Positions 25,193 to 34,314 of a stretch of DNA of 64,000 nt are shown in pieces. This DNA is from Paraktedonobacter sp034437695. Lineage in GTDB: Bacteria; Chloroflexota; Ktedonobacteria; Ktedonobacterales; Ktedonobacteraceae. The notes under the pieces are model-generated. The model saw only the letters and a list, made by a program, of their open reading frames with translations. It made no database searches and was not told where the DNA came from. Location: contig DAOTTJ010000219.1 of the NCBI GenBank assembly GCA_034437695.1, positions 6,275 through 70,274 of the forward strand, given 5' to 3'. Numbering within the stretch: the first letter of the stretch is position 1; the number at the start of each line of letters is the position of its first letter. A program made the translations under genes and the position numbers.

Positions 25193-25969
25193 ATGTCCAT
25201 TCCGATCATACCCGGAGCCGAGACCATCTCGATCAGCGAGGGGGAGCGCGGCGGCGTCCTGCTGCTACACGGCTATATGGGTACGGTGCAGACAGTTCGC
25301 GACTGGGCTATGGCCTTTGCAAACGCCGGTTTCGCGGTTGAAGCACCATTGCTCCCAGGACACGGCACCTCGGTCGATGAGCAGATCACTACCCAATGGT
25401 CCGACTATGTTCGTTGCGCGGAGGATGCCTACAGCAAACTCGCAGTGCGCCATCAGCGCATCTTTATTGGAGGTATATGCACCGGAGGCATGCTGGCAGC
25501 GTCGATTGCGCTGAACCACAGCGATAAGCTGGCGGGCCTGCTGATAGTCAACGGTTTCTTTAAATTGCCCAAACACTGGAATTTCACTTTTATGGAAGAG
25601 ATGGTCCAGACCAACCGGCGCTATTTCGCCTGGTTCCGGGGCAAGAGCGTAGAAAATCCCGACGCACCTGAACTGATTACCTATGAACAGGCCGCGCTCG
25701 CCCCGATCATGTCGATGAAGCCTGCGCGTCTTGAACTCTGGCCCCGCCTCAATGAACTCCAGTGTCCGGTCCTCGCGTTTACCAGTCAGCTCGACAAAGT
25801 GGTCCCGCCCGCCGATACGTCGCTCTGGACCGAGCGCGTCTCTGGTCCCGTCGAGCATGTCCTGCTCGAACGCAGCAATCACCTGGCTACGCTTGACTAC
25901 GATAAGGAGATCATTGAAACACGCTCGGTTGCTTTTGCCCTGGAAGTGGCAGAAAGAAAGGCTGTATAA
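25193..25969 (+). CDS. alpha/beta hydrolase with Cys in the nucleophile elbow
   Basis: The product is 258 residues from the ATG at 25193 (AAAGGAGAAG upstream). It is monoacylglycerol-lipase/carboxylesterase-like: GVLLLHGYMGTVQTVRDWA oxyanion region, APLLPGHGTS, acid region TSQLDKVVPP and histidine region LERSNHLATLDYDK. The elbow reads GGICTGGM, so the usual GxSxG serine is cysteine (codon TGC), as in dienelactone hydrolase. It may hydrolyse an activated ester, form a lactone, or offload the polyketide. Its TAA directly abuts the ATG of the ABC ATPase, so it heads the right-hand operon. Confidence 0.82.
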   Translation: MSIPIIPGAETISISEGERGGVLLLHGYMGTVQTVRDWAMAFANAGFAVEAPLLPGHGTSVDEQITTQWSDYVRCAEDAYSKLAVRHQRIFIGGICTGGMLAASIALNHSDKLAGLLIVNGFFKLPKHWNFTFMEEMVQTNRRYFAWFRGKSVENPDAPELITYEQAALAPIMSMKPARLELWPRLNELQCPVLAFTSQLDKVVPPADTSLWTERVSGPVEHVLLERSNHLATLDYDKEIIETRSVAFALEVAERKAV

Positions 25970-27031
25970 ATGACATCCACGCTACAGAACTCGCCCGCGA
26001 TTGAGGTCGACAACCTTTACAAACGCTACCCTAAGTCCGAGGCCAACGCGGTCGACGACGTTTCTTTTGCGGTGAAACGCGGCGAAGTGTTTGGTCTGCT
26101 CGGTCCAAACGGCGCAGGTAAAACGACTACCATCGGTATCTTGACCACCAGCGTCATCCCCACCGGGGGCAAGGTGCGCATTATGGACATCGATGTGGTG
26201 CGCGACCCGATCGGCGTCAAACAGCGCATCTCGGTGGTGCCGCAAAAAATTAATCTTGATCTGAGCCTGAACGCCCGCGAGATCCTGACCTTCCACGCCA
26301 GCTATCACGGGATCTCGAAGGCCGATCGCAATAAACTCGCCGATCTACTGCTCACCGAGTTTGGTCTGGAGAAGCGCAGCAAAGATATGGTGACGCGCTA
26401 CTCCGGCGGAATGTCCCAGCGCGTGATGATCGCCCGCGCCATGATGCACGCCCCACAGGTGCTCTTTCTGGACGAGCCGACGAATAACCTCGATCCGCAG
26501 TCTAGACTCTTTCTCTGGGAGCGCATTCGCGGCCTGCAAGAGCGCGGCATCACTATCCTGCTGACTACTCACGATATGGAAGAGGCCGGCCGACTCTGCG
26601 ATCGCATTGCGATTATGGATCACGGCAAGATCCTTGTCTGCGATACACCCGCACACCTGGAACAGCGCATCCCCGGCGGCACGACGCTCGAACTGCGCAT
26701 CAGCGTGCCAGACCGCGTTCCCGCACGTGTACTGGCCGCTGCTGCCATTGCCGATCAGGGCGAAGCCCCACAGAACCTCTCAGCCGTGGCTCAACTCCAG
26801 CAGGTGCTAGGCTCGCTGCCAGGCGTGACCAGGATTGAAGAGGTCAACGGCAAAAAATCTGAGGTAGACCTGACGGTGCTGCGTATCTACGCCGAAGAGG
26901 TCTCGACGCTCATCCCTCAGGCCGTGCATATTATCAGCGAATGGAACGCCGAACTGCGCGACCTGCATCTCGCCCGTCCCAGCCTGGAAGATGTCTTCAT
27001 TTACATGACCGGAAGGAACTTACGCTCATGA
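25970..27031 (+). CDS. ABC exporter ATP-binding subunit (DrrA-like)
   Basis: The 353-residue protein is a complete nucleotide-binding domain: Walker A GPNGAGKTT, Q-loop VVPQKIN, signature YSGGMSQRV, Walker B VLFLDEPTNNLDP and H-loop TTHDME. The C-terminal 110-residue extension resembles the DUF4162 tail of DrrA/NatA-type drug exporters. It is coupled to the permease gene by an ATGA overlap at 27028-27031. It probably exports the product of the adjacent polyketide genes or gives self-resistance. Confidence 0.92.
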   Translation: MTSTLQNSPAIEVDNLYKRYPKSEANAVDDVSFAVKRGEVFGLLGPNGAGKTTTIGILTTSVIPTGGKVRIMDIDVVRDPIGVKQRISVVPQKINLDLSLNAREILTFHASYHGISKADRNKLADLLLTEFGLEKRSKDMVTRYSGGMSQRVMIARAMMHAPQVLFLDEPTNNLDPQSRLFLWERIRGLQERGITILLTTHDMEEAGRLCDRIAIMDHGKILVCDTPAHLEQRIPGGTTLELRISVPDRVPARVLAAAAIADQGEAPQNLSAVAQLQQVLGSLPGVTRIEEVNGKKSEVDLTVLRIYAEEVSTLIPQAVHIISEWNAELRDLHLARPSLEDVFIYMTGRNLRS

Positions 27032-27885
27032 GCACAACAGCACCATCTCAGACAGAACTCGTCTTTAGTATGGCGGTGCGCCCGCACAATCGTTTCCTGG
27101 TCGTAGCCACTGCCTTCTGGCACACACTGCGCCGCGATATCATGATCACGGCCCGCGGCTTCGTCCCGTTTGTGATGCAGGTGCTGATCTTTCCGTTCTC
27201 GCTGCTCTTCGTCTTTGGACGCATCCTGCCAAGCACAGGCGTGACCCAGCAACTGTATCCCGCCCTGTTCTTTCCCGGCGTGGTGGCGATGACTATCTTT
27301 ATGGCCAGCCTGCAAGGCATCTCGCTCTCGCTGATGCTCGACCTGGACGGCAATCATGAGATCGACGACCGCCTGCTGGCCCCACTGCCGGTCAGCCTGG
27401 TCGCGGTGGAGAAGATTGTCTTCTCCGCAATCCGCTCGCTGGTGGCCGCAGGCCTGACCTTTATTGTGGCCTACTTTGTACTCGGCAACGGCTACCTGGT
27501 CAGAAGCGACTACCTGGGACTGCTGATCTGTGTGATGACGCTCTACGCACTCTCCAGCGCGGCCCTCGGTCTGGTGATCGGCTCGGCGCTCTCGGCCGAT
27601 AAGATCTACCTGCTCTTTACGCTGATCTTTAGCGCGACACTCTACACCGGCTGCATCTACTACACCTGGAGTTCGATCAGCTCGATTAAAGCCTTGCAGA
27701 TCATCACCCTGTTCAATCCGCTGACCTACGCAGCCGAAGGCCTGCGCTTTGCGATGGTCCCGCCCATCCACGGACAGGCGGTGGCAACCCTGCCTTTCGG
27801 TTGGGACCTGCTGGGCCTGACCATCTCGTTTATCGGTCTGCTCTTCCTGGGAATACGTATCTTTCGCAATCGCGTCATCTCGTAG
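27028..27885 (+). CDS. ABC-2 type exporter permease
   Basis: The 285-residue membrane protein has six predicted spans, starting around FVPFVMQVLIFPFSLLFVFG. It contains the ABC-2 signature region with DDRLLAPLPVSLVAVEKI and the conserved FNPLTYAAEGLR before the last span. It pairs with the DrrA-like ATPase. The start overlaps the ATPase stop (ATGA). It forms the transmembrane part of a drug or lipid exporter. Confidence 0.92.
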   Translation: MSTTAPSQTELVFSMAVRPHNRFLVVATAFWHTLRRDIMITARGFVPFVMQVLIFPFSLLFVFGRILPSTGVTQQLYPALFFPGVVAMTIFMASLQGISLSLMLDLDGNHEIDDRLLAPLPVSLVAVEKIVFSAIRSLVAAGLTFIVAYFVLGNGYLVRSDYLGLLICVMTLYALSSAALGLVIGSALSADKIYLLFTLIFSATLYTGCIYYTWSSISSIKALQIITLFNPLTYAAEGLRFAMVPPIHGQAVATLPFGWDLLGLTISFIGLLFLGIRIFRNRVIS

Positions 27886-27957
27886 CGTCATCTTATTAAA
27901 GGAACGTAGTTGTCCTTAGCAGCATAAAAGGTGCTTACAGCTTGAAGGAGTAACGCT

Positions 27958-28698
27958 GTGGATGGAAAAAGAATCCTGGTGACAGGCGGCTCACGAGGTA
28001 TTGGCAGAGCTACGGTACTCGCTCTGGCTCAGTCAGGCGCACGTGTGGCCTTTACCTATAGTAGCAATCAAAAAGCCGCCGCCGAAGTTGTCGAAGAAGT
28101 CACCGCGCTAGGTGGCCGAGTGCTCGCCATCCAGGCCGACGTGCAGGACTACGCCCAGGCCAAACGCGTGGTCGAGGATGTGCAAAACGAACTCGGCGAC
28201 CTGGACGGCCTGGTACTCAACGTGGGCATCACCCGCGACGGTATCCTGGCAATGATGCCCGAGGAGAACTGGGACGATGTCGTCTCAACCAATCTCAAAG
28301 GCGTCTTCAGCTACGCCCGCGCCTCTATCTATAGTATGATCCGCCAGCGAGCCGGACGCATCGTCTGTGTCAGCTCGGTCAGCGGCGCTCGCCTGGGCGT
28401 AATCGGCCAGACCAACTACGGCGCAACCAAAGCCGCACAGATCGGCTTTGTCAAAGCACTGGCCAAAGAGGTCGGCCCCTACGGCATCGCGGTCAACGCG
28501 GTCGCACCCGGCTTTATCGAAACCGACATCTGGCAGACAATCCCCGACGCCAAGCGCAATGCACTGGTCAAAGGGATTCCGCAGGGCCGCCTGGGCCGTC
28601 CCGACGAGGTCGCAGCCGCAATCTGCTTCCTGCTCTCAGAGCAGGCCAGCTACATCACCGGCAGCGTCCTGGAGATCGACGGCGGACTGAGCGCATAA
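27958..28698 (+). CDS. SDR ketoreductase (FabG-like)
   Basis: The 246-residue protein has a GTG start at 27958 with AAGGAG upstream. It has a complete FabG set: TGGSRGIGRA cofactor loop, VLNVGITRDGIL, catalytic VSSVSGARLGVIGQTNYGATKAA (Ser, Tyr, Lys) and ITGSVLEIDGG at the end. It reduces 3-ketoacyl-ACP to 3-hydroxyacyl-ACP. With the KS pair, dehydratase and ACPs downstream it supplies the reducing step of the right-hand module. Confidence 0.9.
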   Translation: MDGKRILVTGGSRGIGRATVLALAQSGARVAFTYSSNQKAAAEVVEEVTALGGRVLAIQADVQDYAQAKRVVEDVQNELGDLDGLVLNVGITRDGILAMMPEENWDDVVSTNLKGVFSYARASIYSMIRQRAGRIVCVSSVSGARLGVIGQTNYGATKAAQIGFVKALAKEVGPYGIAVNAVAPGFIETDIWQTIPDAKRNALVKGIPQGRLGRPDEVAAAICFLLSEQASYITGSVLEIDGGLSA

Positions 28699-28757
28699 AC
28701 ACGCCAACGCTTTTGCAGCATAGACCATGTACACAGACCAGAAGGAGCACACGCACC

Positions 28758-29009
28758 ATGTCTAGAGCAGAACTACACAATGAACTCAAAACTATTATCG
28801 CCGAGATCATTGAAACCGATGATTTTCAAGACGACGATAACTTCGTGACCGAACTGGGCGTTGACTCAATGCTGGCCCTGGAGATCGTCGCACGCATCGA
28901 AAAACGCTACCGCGTCCGCATCCCCGAGGAGCGCTTCGCACAGATGCAAACGCTGAACGCGGTGGTAGACATTGTCCAGGAGAGTAGACAGCAAGTAGTG
29001 AATAGCTAA
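28758..29009 (+). CDS. acyl carrier protein (first of a near-identical pair)
   Basis: The 83-residue ACP has the phosphopantetheine site ELGVDSMLALEIV. AAGGAG precedes the ATG. It is closely similar along its length to the ACP at 31023 (shared KTIIAEIIE, DDDNFVTELGVDSM, ARIEKRYRVRIPE), differing mainly at the N- and C-termini. It lies directly upstream of a flavin-dependent halogenase, so one ACP of the pair may carry the halogenase substrate. Confidence 0.9.
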   Translation: MSRAELHNELKTIIAEIIETDDFQDDDNFVTELGVDSMLALEIVARIEKRYRVRIPEERFAQMQTLNAVVDIVQESRQQVVNS

Positions 29010-29032
29010 GCGACACATCTGGAGGAAGTACC

Positions 29033-30751
29033 ATGAGTGACTCAGAGACCACGGCCCCGGTTGCCGAACATCCATACGACGTGGCCATTCTGGGCGGCGG
29101 CCTGGCCGGTCTAACCCTCGCACTCCAACTCAAAAAAGCAGTCCCCGCATGTACGGTGCTGGTGATTGAAAAACAGGCCCACCCGGTCCCGGAGGCCGCG
29201 CACAAGGTCGGCGAGTCCACCGTCGAACTCGCCACACGCTACCTGCTGAACCTGGGCCTCGCCGAGCATTTGCAAACCGCACAGCTCAAGAAATTTGGCC
29301 TGCGCTTCTTCTTCAGCACCGCCGACAACCTGGATATCACTCACCGCGTCGAACTCGGTCTGACCGCCTTCCACTCGGTGCCAACCTTCCAGCTCGACCG
29401 CGGTCGCCTGGAGAATACCCTCGGCGAAGAGGTGCGCAAGCTGGACATTCCTTTCCTGGACGCCAGCAAGGTCGAACAGATCGAACTCGACGCCACCAAT
29501 CTGCATACCCTGCACATCCGCCGACCCGACGGCGCACAGACCATCCAGGCCCGCTGGGTGGTCGACGCCAGCGGGCGCAGCTCGCTGCTGAAACGCCAGC
29601 TAGGCCTCGCCGAGAAAGGTCCACATCGCGCAAACGCCGTCTGGTTCCGCATCGGCCAGAAAATCGATATCGACGAATGGTCGGACAGCCCGGCGTGGCA
29701 CGCCCGCATCACCGATGGCGAGCGCTACCTGAGCACCAACCACCTGTGCGGCAAGGGCTACTGGGTCTGGCTAATCCCCCTGGCCTCCGGCTCAACCAGC
29801 GTCGGCATCGTCACCGATCCGTCGCTCCATGCCTTCGACACAATGAACCGCTTCGACCGCGCACTCAACTGGCTACGCCAGTACGAGCCGCAGTGCGCCA
29901 GCGTAATCGAACACAGCCAGGCCAGCATCCAGGATTTCCGCGTCATGAAGGACTACTCCTACGGCTGCCGCCAGGTCTACTCCAGCGACCGCTGGTGCTT
30001 GACCGGCGAGGCGGGCCTCTTTATCGACCCACTCTACTCGCCAGGTTCCGACTACATCGCCATCAGCAACGGCCTGATCACCGACCTGATCAGCCACGAT
30101 CTGGCCGGCGAAGATATCCGCACACTCGCACGCGGACACAACCTGATCTACCTGAGCATGGCCAGAGCCGGGTTCACCATCTATGAGCAGCAGTATGGCC
30201 TGCTGGGTAATGGACAGGTAATGGTCGCAAAGTATATCTGGGATGTGGCAGCATATTGGAGCGGCTTCAGCCTACTCTACTTCCACGACAAGATTCGTAC
30301 ACTCGCCGAAAACCGCTTTCGCTCGGTCCTGCTGCACCGCCTCTCGCAACTCGCGACGCGTATGCAAACGTTTTTCCGCGAATGGGACGCCATCGACCAG
30401 ACGATCGTCACCGATCTCTTCGTCGACCACTACCATCCGCTGCCCTTTATGCAAACCTTTCACGACCGCCTGAAAGCCACCTTCACCGACGAGGAGTTCG
30501 ACGAAGAGTTTACTCAGAATATCCACCTGCTCGAACTGATCGCAGGCCGCATAGCCAGCAAAGTCATCACAGCGTACAGCAGCTCGTCAGAGCCAGCCAT
30601 CCAGGCCCAGCTTACGGCCTGGCAGACCGATCCACTGCTCAACAAGTGGAGCGCACGCTACACACGGGAGGCCGCAACCCACCCAATCAACGACGATTGG
30701 ATCTACCTGGCCACCCCACAACGCACACAAGCCGAAGCCATTCACTCGTAA
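29033..30751 (+). CDS. flavin-dependent halogenase-like protein
   Basis: The 572-residue protein has the FAD loop GGGLAG (21-26), followed by HKVGES (Lys58) like the KVGES of carrier-linked halogenases. The halogenase signature WVWLIP (Trp244, Trp246, Ile248, Pro249) is intact. A second FAD motif reads CLTGEAGLFIDPLYSPGSDY. The long C-terminal helical part (about 370-570) is typical of phenol/pyrrole halogenases that act on carrier-bound or free phenols. It is flanked by two near-identical ACPs. A reductase-like or hydroxylase variant cannot be excluded, but the WxWxIP motif favours halogenation. Confidence 0.85.
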   Translation: MSDSETTAPVAEHPYDVAILGGGLAGLTLALQLKKAVPACTVLVIEKQAHPVPEAAHKVGESTVELATRYLLNLGLAEHLQTAQLKKFGLRFFFSTADNLDITHRVELGLTAFHSVPTFQLDRGRLENTLGEEVRKLDIPFLDASKVEQIELDATNLHTLHIRRPDGAQTIQARWVVDASGRSSLLKRQLGLAEKGPHRANAVWFRIGQKIDIDEWSDSPAWHARITDGERYLSTNHLCGKGYWVWLIPLASGSTSVGIVTDPSLHAFDTMNRFDRALNWLRQYEPQCASVIEHSQASIQDFRVMKDYSYGCRQVYSSDRWCLTGEAGLFIDPLYSPGSDYIAISNGLITDLISHDLAGEDIRTLARGHNLIYLSMARAGFTIYEQQYGLLGNGQVMVAKYIWDVAAYWSGFSLLYFHDKIRTLAENRFRSVLLHRLSQLATRMQTFFREWDAIDQTIVTDLFVDHYHPLPFMQTFHDRLKATFTDEEFDEEFTQNIHLLELIAGRIASKVITAYSSSSEPAIQAQLTAWQTDPLLNKWSARYTREAATHPINDDWIYLATPQRTQAEAIHS

Positions 30752-30764
30752 ACATACCAGACGG

Positions 30765-31000
30765 TGGGGTATCCCCCAAGCCAGGCAGGTGTGCAGAGGG
30801 CGCAGCTCTTTGCCGGTGCGGGCGTGGGGTGTCCCCGCCAAACCCTCTTTCTCAACCTTGCCGCCGCAGACGGCAAAAAAGAGTGCAGGGCCTCGCCCTG
30901 CCGGGGTTTGGGGCGTCCCCAAAAACCCTTTTTATATGTTTTGCTTGTTTTGCCAGAGGCAAACAAGCAAAACAGGAATGAGCAAGCTGCCGCAGGCAGC
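30765..31000. repeat. modular intergenic repeat, copy C
   Basis: In the 271-base gap between the halogenase and the second ACP are GTGGGGTGTCCCC and TTGGGGCGTCCCCAAAAACCC boxes. A GTTTTGC-type hairpin follows (30938-30973), whose arms differ by one missing T. It is in the opposite orientation to copies A and F. It precedes the ACP ribosome site AAAGGAG. Confidence 0.65.
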
Positions 31001-31022
31001 ACAAAAAAGGAGAAAACCAACC

Positions 31023-31271
31023 ATGAACGACCAGGACCTGCGCACAGAACTCAAAACCATCATCGCCGAAATCATCGAAGTCGAAGACTTCAACGACGAC
31101 GACAACTTCGTAACCGAACTGGGTGTCGACTCGATGCTGGCCCTGGAGATCGTCGCACGCATCGAAAAACGTTACCGCGTACGTATCCCTGAAGATCGCT
31201 TTGCCCAGATGCAAACCTTTAACGCCGTAGTCGAGATCATCACCGATATCATGCAGCCGGTCAGAAGCTAG
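31023..31271 (+). CDS. acyl carrier protein (second of a near-identical pair)
   Basis: The 82-residue ACP has the same ELGVDSMLALEIV site as the ACP at 28758. Differences are confined to short stretches (start MNDQDLRTE, middle EVEDFND, end FNAVVEIITDIM). The AAAGGAG ribosome site lies in the tail of repeat copy C. It is followed by the KS gene, so this is probably the chain-elongation ACP of the right-hand module. Confidence 0.9.
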   Translation: MNDQDLRTELKTIIAEIIEVEDFNDDDNFVTELGVDSMLALEIVARIEKRYRVRIPEDRFAQMQTFNAVVEIITDIMQPVRS

Positions 31272-31342
31272 CCAGACCTCGGGTGCAGAGGCGTACGCGC
31301 CTCTGCCCATTTTTAGTGATCTGCACCGTCAGGAGAAGAGAA

Positions 31343-32554
31343 ATGGCGCAACGTATTGTAATCACCGGTCTAGGTGTCCTCTCGCCAATTGGCAGCGGCT
31401 ACCGCGAGTTCTGGCAGGCCTTGACTGCCGCGAAGGTCGGAACCGGACCAATTAAAATTTTCGACACCAGTCTATTCGATGCCCATATCGGCGGTGAAGT
31501 TCAGGATTTCGAGCCTGCAAACTATTTTCGCGTGCTCGATCCCGCGCTATGCGCCCGCACCACACAGTTGGCAGTCGCGGCTGCGCGGATGGCGGTAGAC
31601 GACTCCGAGCTGCTGAGTGCAGACTATAGTCCCGAGCGCATCGGCGTCTGCATGGGTACGACGATGGGCAACGCCTCGATCGGTGAGGACGAAAATAGCC
31701 GCCGCATCGCTGGTCAGACCGCGCAGAACGCCACACTGGTCTCGCACTATACCGAGACTTATATCACTGCGGCTATCGCTCAGGAGATGGCCGCTGAAGG
31801 TCCCTGCCATATGATCCCTACGGCCTGCGCGGCTGGCAACTACGCCATCGGCTGGGGCATGGACATGATCCGCGAGGGCCTGGTCGATGTAGCCATCGTG
31901 GGCGGCGCTGACGCGCTCTCGCGTGGCTGCTTCGCGGTCTTCCATCGCCTGGGCGGCATGGCCCACGAGATCTGTCAACCCTTCGATCGCAACCGCACGG
32001 GAATGCTGGTCAGCGAGGGAGCGGGCGTGATCATTCTGGAAGACTACGAGAAGGCCGTGGCACGCGGCGCTCATATCTACGCCGAACTTCTGGGCTACGG
32101 TCTGGCCTGCGACGCGCACCATCCGACCGCGCCCCATCCCGATGGCATCGGCGCTCAGGCCTCCATGCACCGCGCCTTAGAGGAATCCGCGCTCGAACTG
32201 GATGCCATCTCCTATATCAGCGCACACGGCACCGGCACACGAGCCAACGACTCCTCGGAGTCCCTGGCTGTGCGCAAGGTCTTCGGTCCCCTGGCCGACC
32301 AACTGCCCGTCAGCTCGATTAAATCGATGCTCGGACACACAATGGGCGCAGCCAGCGCCATCGAGGCGGTCGCCTGTTCACTGATCATCGGCTCAAACAT
32401 CATCCCGCCAACCGCCAACTACCAGGAGAGCGATCCCGAGTGCTTGCAGAGCGTTGTCCCCAACCAGGCGATTGAAAGTCCCGTCGAGGTAGCCATGAGC
32501 AACTCGTTTGCCTTTGGCGGGAATATCGCCACGATTGTGATGAAGAGGGTATAA
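31343..32554 (+). CDS. ketosynthase of the right-hand type II module (FabF/KS-alpha-like)
   Basis: The product is 403 residues from the ATG at 31343 (AGGAGAAG upstream). The catalytic set is intact: Cys162 in PTACAAGNYA, His295 in SAHGTGTRAND, Lys327 in SSIKSMLGH and His332 in GHTMGAASA. It looks closer to FabF-like KS of reducing type II systems than the left KS-alpha does (TACAAG rather than TGCTAG). It is followed after two bases by its degenerate partner. Confidence 0.92.
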   Translation: MAQRIVITGLGVLSPIGSGYREFWQALTAAKVGTGPIKIFDTSLFDAHIGGEVQDFEPANYFRVLDPALCARTTQLAVAAARMAVDDSELLSADYSPERIGVCMGTTMGNASIGEDENSRRIAGQTAQNATLVSHYTETYITAAIAQEMAAEGPCHMIPTACAAGNYAIGWGMDMIREGLVDVAIVGGADALSRGCFAVFHRLGGMAHEICQPFDRNRTGMLVSEGAGVIILEDYEKAVARGAHIYAELLGYGLACDAHHPTAPHPDGIGAQASMHRALEESALELDAISYISAHGTGTRANDSSESLAVRKVFGPLADQLPVSSIKSMLGHTMGAASAIEAVACSLIIGSNIIPPTANYQESDPECLQSVVPNQAIESPVEVAMSNSFAFGGNIATIVMKRV

Positions 32555-32556
32555 CT

Positions 32557-33831
32557 ATGGCAAAATATGCAGGATCAATCGTCGTCACTGCGATGGGTGC
32601 CGTCAGCCCCTTTGGCCTGGGAGTCGACGCCCTCTGGTCGGCCCTGTTGCAGGGTGAGCGCCACGGCGTCCTCCTGAAGTCAATCTGGTCGGCCCGCCAA
32701 CCTGAGTATGCAGCTATCGACGCCACGGCTGAGGAGCGCTCGCTGTGGGGTCAGCAGGTGGGCGACTGCAATCTCGTCGAACTGGTAGGCAAACGCGGCT
32801 TCCAATACCTGCGTTCAGGCACCACCTTTCTGCTCGGCGCGTCGATCCTCGCGACCCGCGAGGCAGGACTAGCCAACGGCGAAACCAACCCCGACGAACT
32901 CGGGATTACGGTTGGCTCAAACCTCGCAGGCTTTCAGAGCATGGTCGACTACGACTACACGGCGATCACCGAAGGTCCACACTATACGAGTCCGATGGAA
33001 GCGCCCAACACTCTGGCCAACGCGCCCGCTTCGCACCTCGCCATCCGTCTGAAAGCGCGAGCGCTCAACACAACCATCGCCTCGGGTCAGTGCGCTGGAC
33101 TCGACGCGCTGGGCTATGCCGCGAAGATGGTGCGCGACGGTCGCGCCCGCCAACTCGTCGTTGGCGGCGTCGAGGAGCTGAGTCCCGCCGCCCTCTGGGT
33201 CTACCACAACGCCGGGGTCGTTTCAACCGGCAGCCTGGAAGACGCAGGCCGCCCTTTCAACCCGCGCAGCACCGGCTGGCTGCCGAGCGAGGGAGCGGCA
33301 GTCGTCGTCCTCGAACGCAAGGCCGAAGCCGAGACCCGTGGCGCACGTCCGCTCGCCCAGCTCGCCGGCTGGTCGAGCGCATTCGCACCCACAACCGACC
33401 TGGCGAAACGCGCCAGCGTACTGCGTAAAACCGCCCAACAGGCGCTCGCCGCCGCCGGACTCACACCCGACGATCTCGACGTAGTAGTCTGCGGAGCCAA
33501 CGGCTACCGCAACCAGGACCAGGCCGAGGCCCTGGCCCTGCGCGAACTGCTGGCTCACAATCCCAGCGCATGCATCACCACAATCAAAGCCACACTCGGC
33601 GAAACCTACGGCGCAAGCGGCCTCTTCCAGGCCCTCGCCGCCGTCAGCATGCTCGAACGCGGCATCGTCCTGCCAAACCCCGGAGCAACCAGCCAGAGTC
33701 TGTTGCCCGGCAATGAACTTCACAGCGAAGCACGCCCCTGGGCGCAAAGCAAACAGGGAACAGTGCTCCTGCTCGAACAGGACCTCTTCGGGTCCACAAG
33801 TGCCGTCGTCTTACGCGGCTGTCAGCAATGA
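32557..33831 (+). CDS. KS-like partner subunit (chain-length-factor-like) retaining Cys
   Basis: The 424-residue ketosynthase-fold protein keeps a cysteine at the nucleophile site (Cys179, ASGQCAGLDALG). Both catalytic histidines are lost: the first region reads CGANGYRNQD (Asn315) and the second KATLGETYG (Glu349). It is therefore unlikely to condense and probably acts as the CLF of the KS at 31343, as in reducing polyene-type systems. Its TGA overlaps a possible ATG of the dehydratase (ATGA). Confidence 0.85.
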   Translation: MAKYAGSIVVTAMGAVSPFGLGVDALWSALLQGERHGVLLKSIWSARQPEYAAIDATAEERSLWGQQVGDCNLVELVGKRGFQYLRSGTTFLLGASILATREAGLANGETNPDELGITVGSNLAGFQSMVDYDYTAITEGPHYTSPMEAPNTLANAPASHLAIRLKARALNTTIASGQCAGLDALGYAAKMVRDGRARQLVVGGVEELSPAALWVYHNAGVVSTGSLEDAGRPFNPRSTGWLPSEGAAVVVLERKAEAETRGARPLAQLAGWSSAFAPTTDLAKRASVLRKTAQQALAAAGLTPDDLDVVVCGANGYRNQDQAEALALRELLAHNPSACITTIKATLGETYGASGLFQALAAVSMLERGIVLPNPGATSQSLLPGNELHSEARPWAQSKQGTVLLLEQDLFGSTSAVVLRGCQQ

Positions 33832-33857
33832 CCGTCAAGAGAGAGAGGAGCGAAACC

Positions 33858-34301
33858 GTGGGAGTTATCTTAAATTTTAACGAGGTATGCCGCCTGCTAC
33901 CTCAGGCGTACCCTTTCATCATGATCGACGTAGTCGAAGAACTCCAACCCGGCAAACGCATAGTCTGCCGCAAAAACGTCAGCGGCAACGAGTGGATGAT
34001 GCCCGGCCACTTCCCTGGCAACGCACTCTTTCCCGGAGCGCTGATCATCGAAGGCATGGCACAGAGCGCCATCCTGCTCGTACGCGGCGACTCCACGCAG
34101 AACGTCGCCGAGAATACCACCTACATGCTCGCAGGAGTCAAAACACGCTTTCTCAAACCAGTCGTACCCGGCGACCAGATCCACTACGTCTGCGAAGCAC
34201 TGACCTTCGCTAGCATGGGAGGCGTAGTCGACGCCGAAGTCTTTGTCGACGGCGAAATCGTCGCCAAAGGCCAGCTCACTTTCGCCATCTCCCGCACCTG
34301 A
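33858..34301 (+). CDS. FabZ-like 3-hydroxyacyl-ACP dehydratase
   Basis: The 147-residue hot-dog protein starts at the GTG at 33858, seven bases after GAGAGGAG. The alternative is an ATG at 33828 overlapping the previous stop. The family signature is clear: YPFIMIDVV, then GHFPGNALFPGALIIEGMAQ with catalytic His51 and Glu65. It dehydrates 3-hydroxyacyl-ACP to enoyl-ACP. No enoyl reductase is nearby, so the chain would keep double bonds. Confidence 0.88.
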   Translation: MGVILNFNEVCRLLPQAYPFIMIDVVEELQPGKRIVCRKNVSGNEWMMPGHFPGNALFPGALIIEGMAQSAILLVRGDSTQNVAENTTYMLAGVKTRFLKPVVPGDQIHYVCEALTFASMGGVVDAEVFVDGEIVAKGQLTFAISRT

Positions 34302-34314
34302 ACAACTAACGCGA

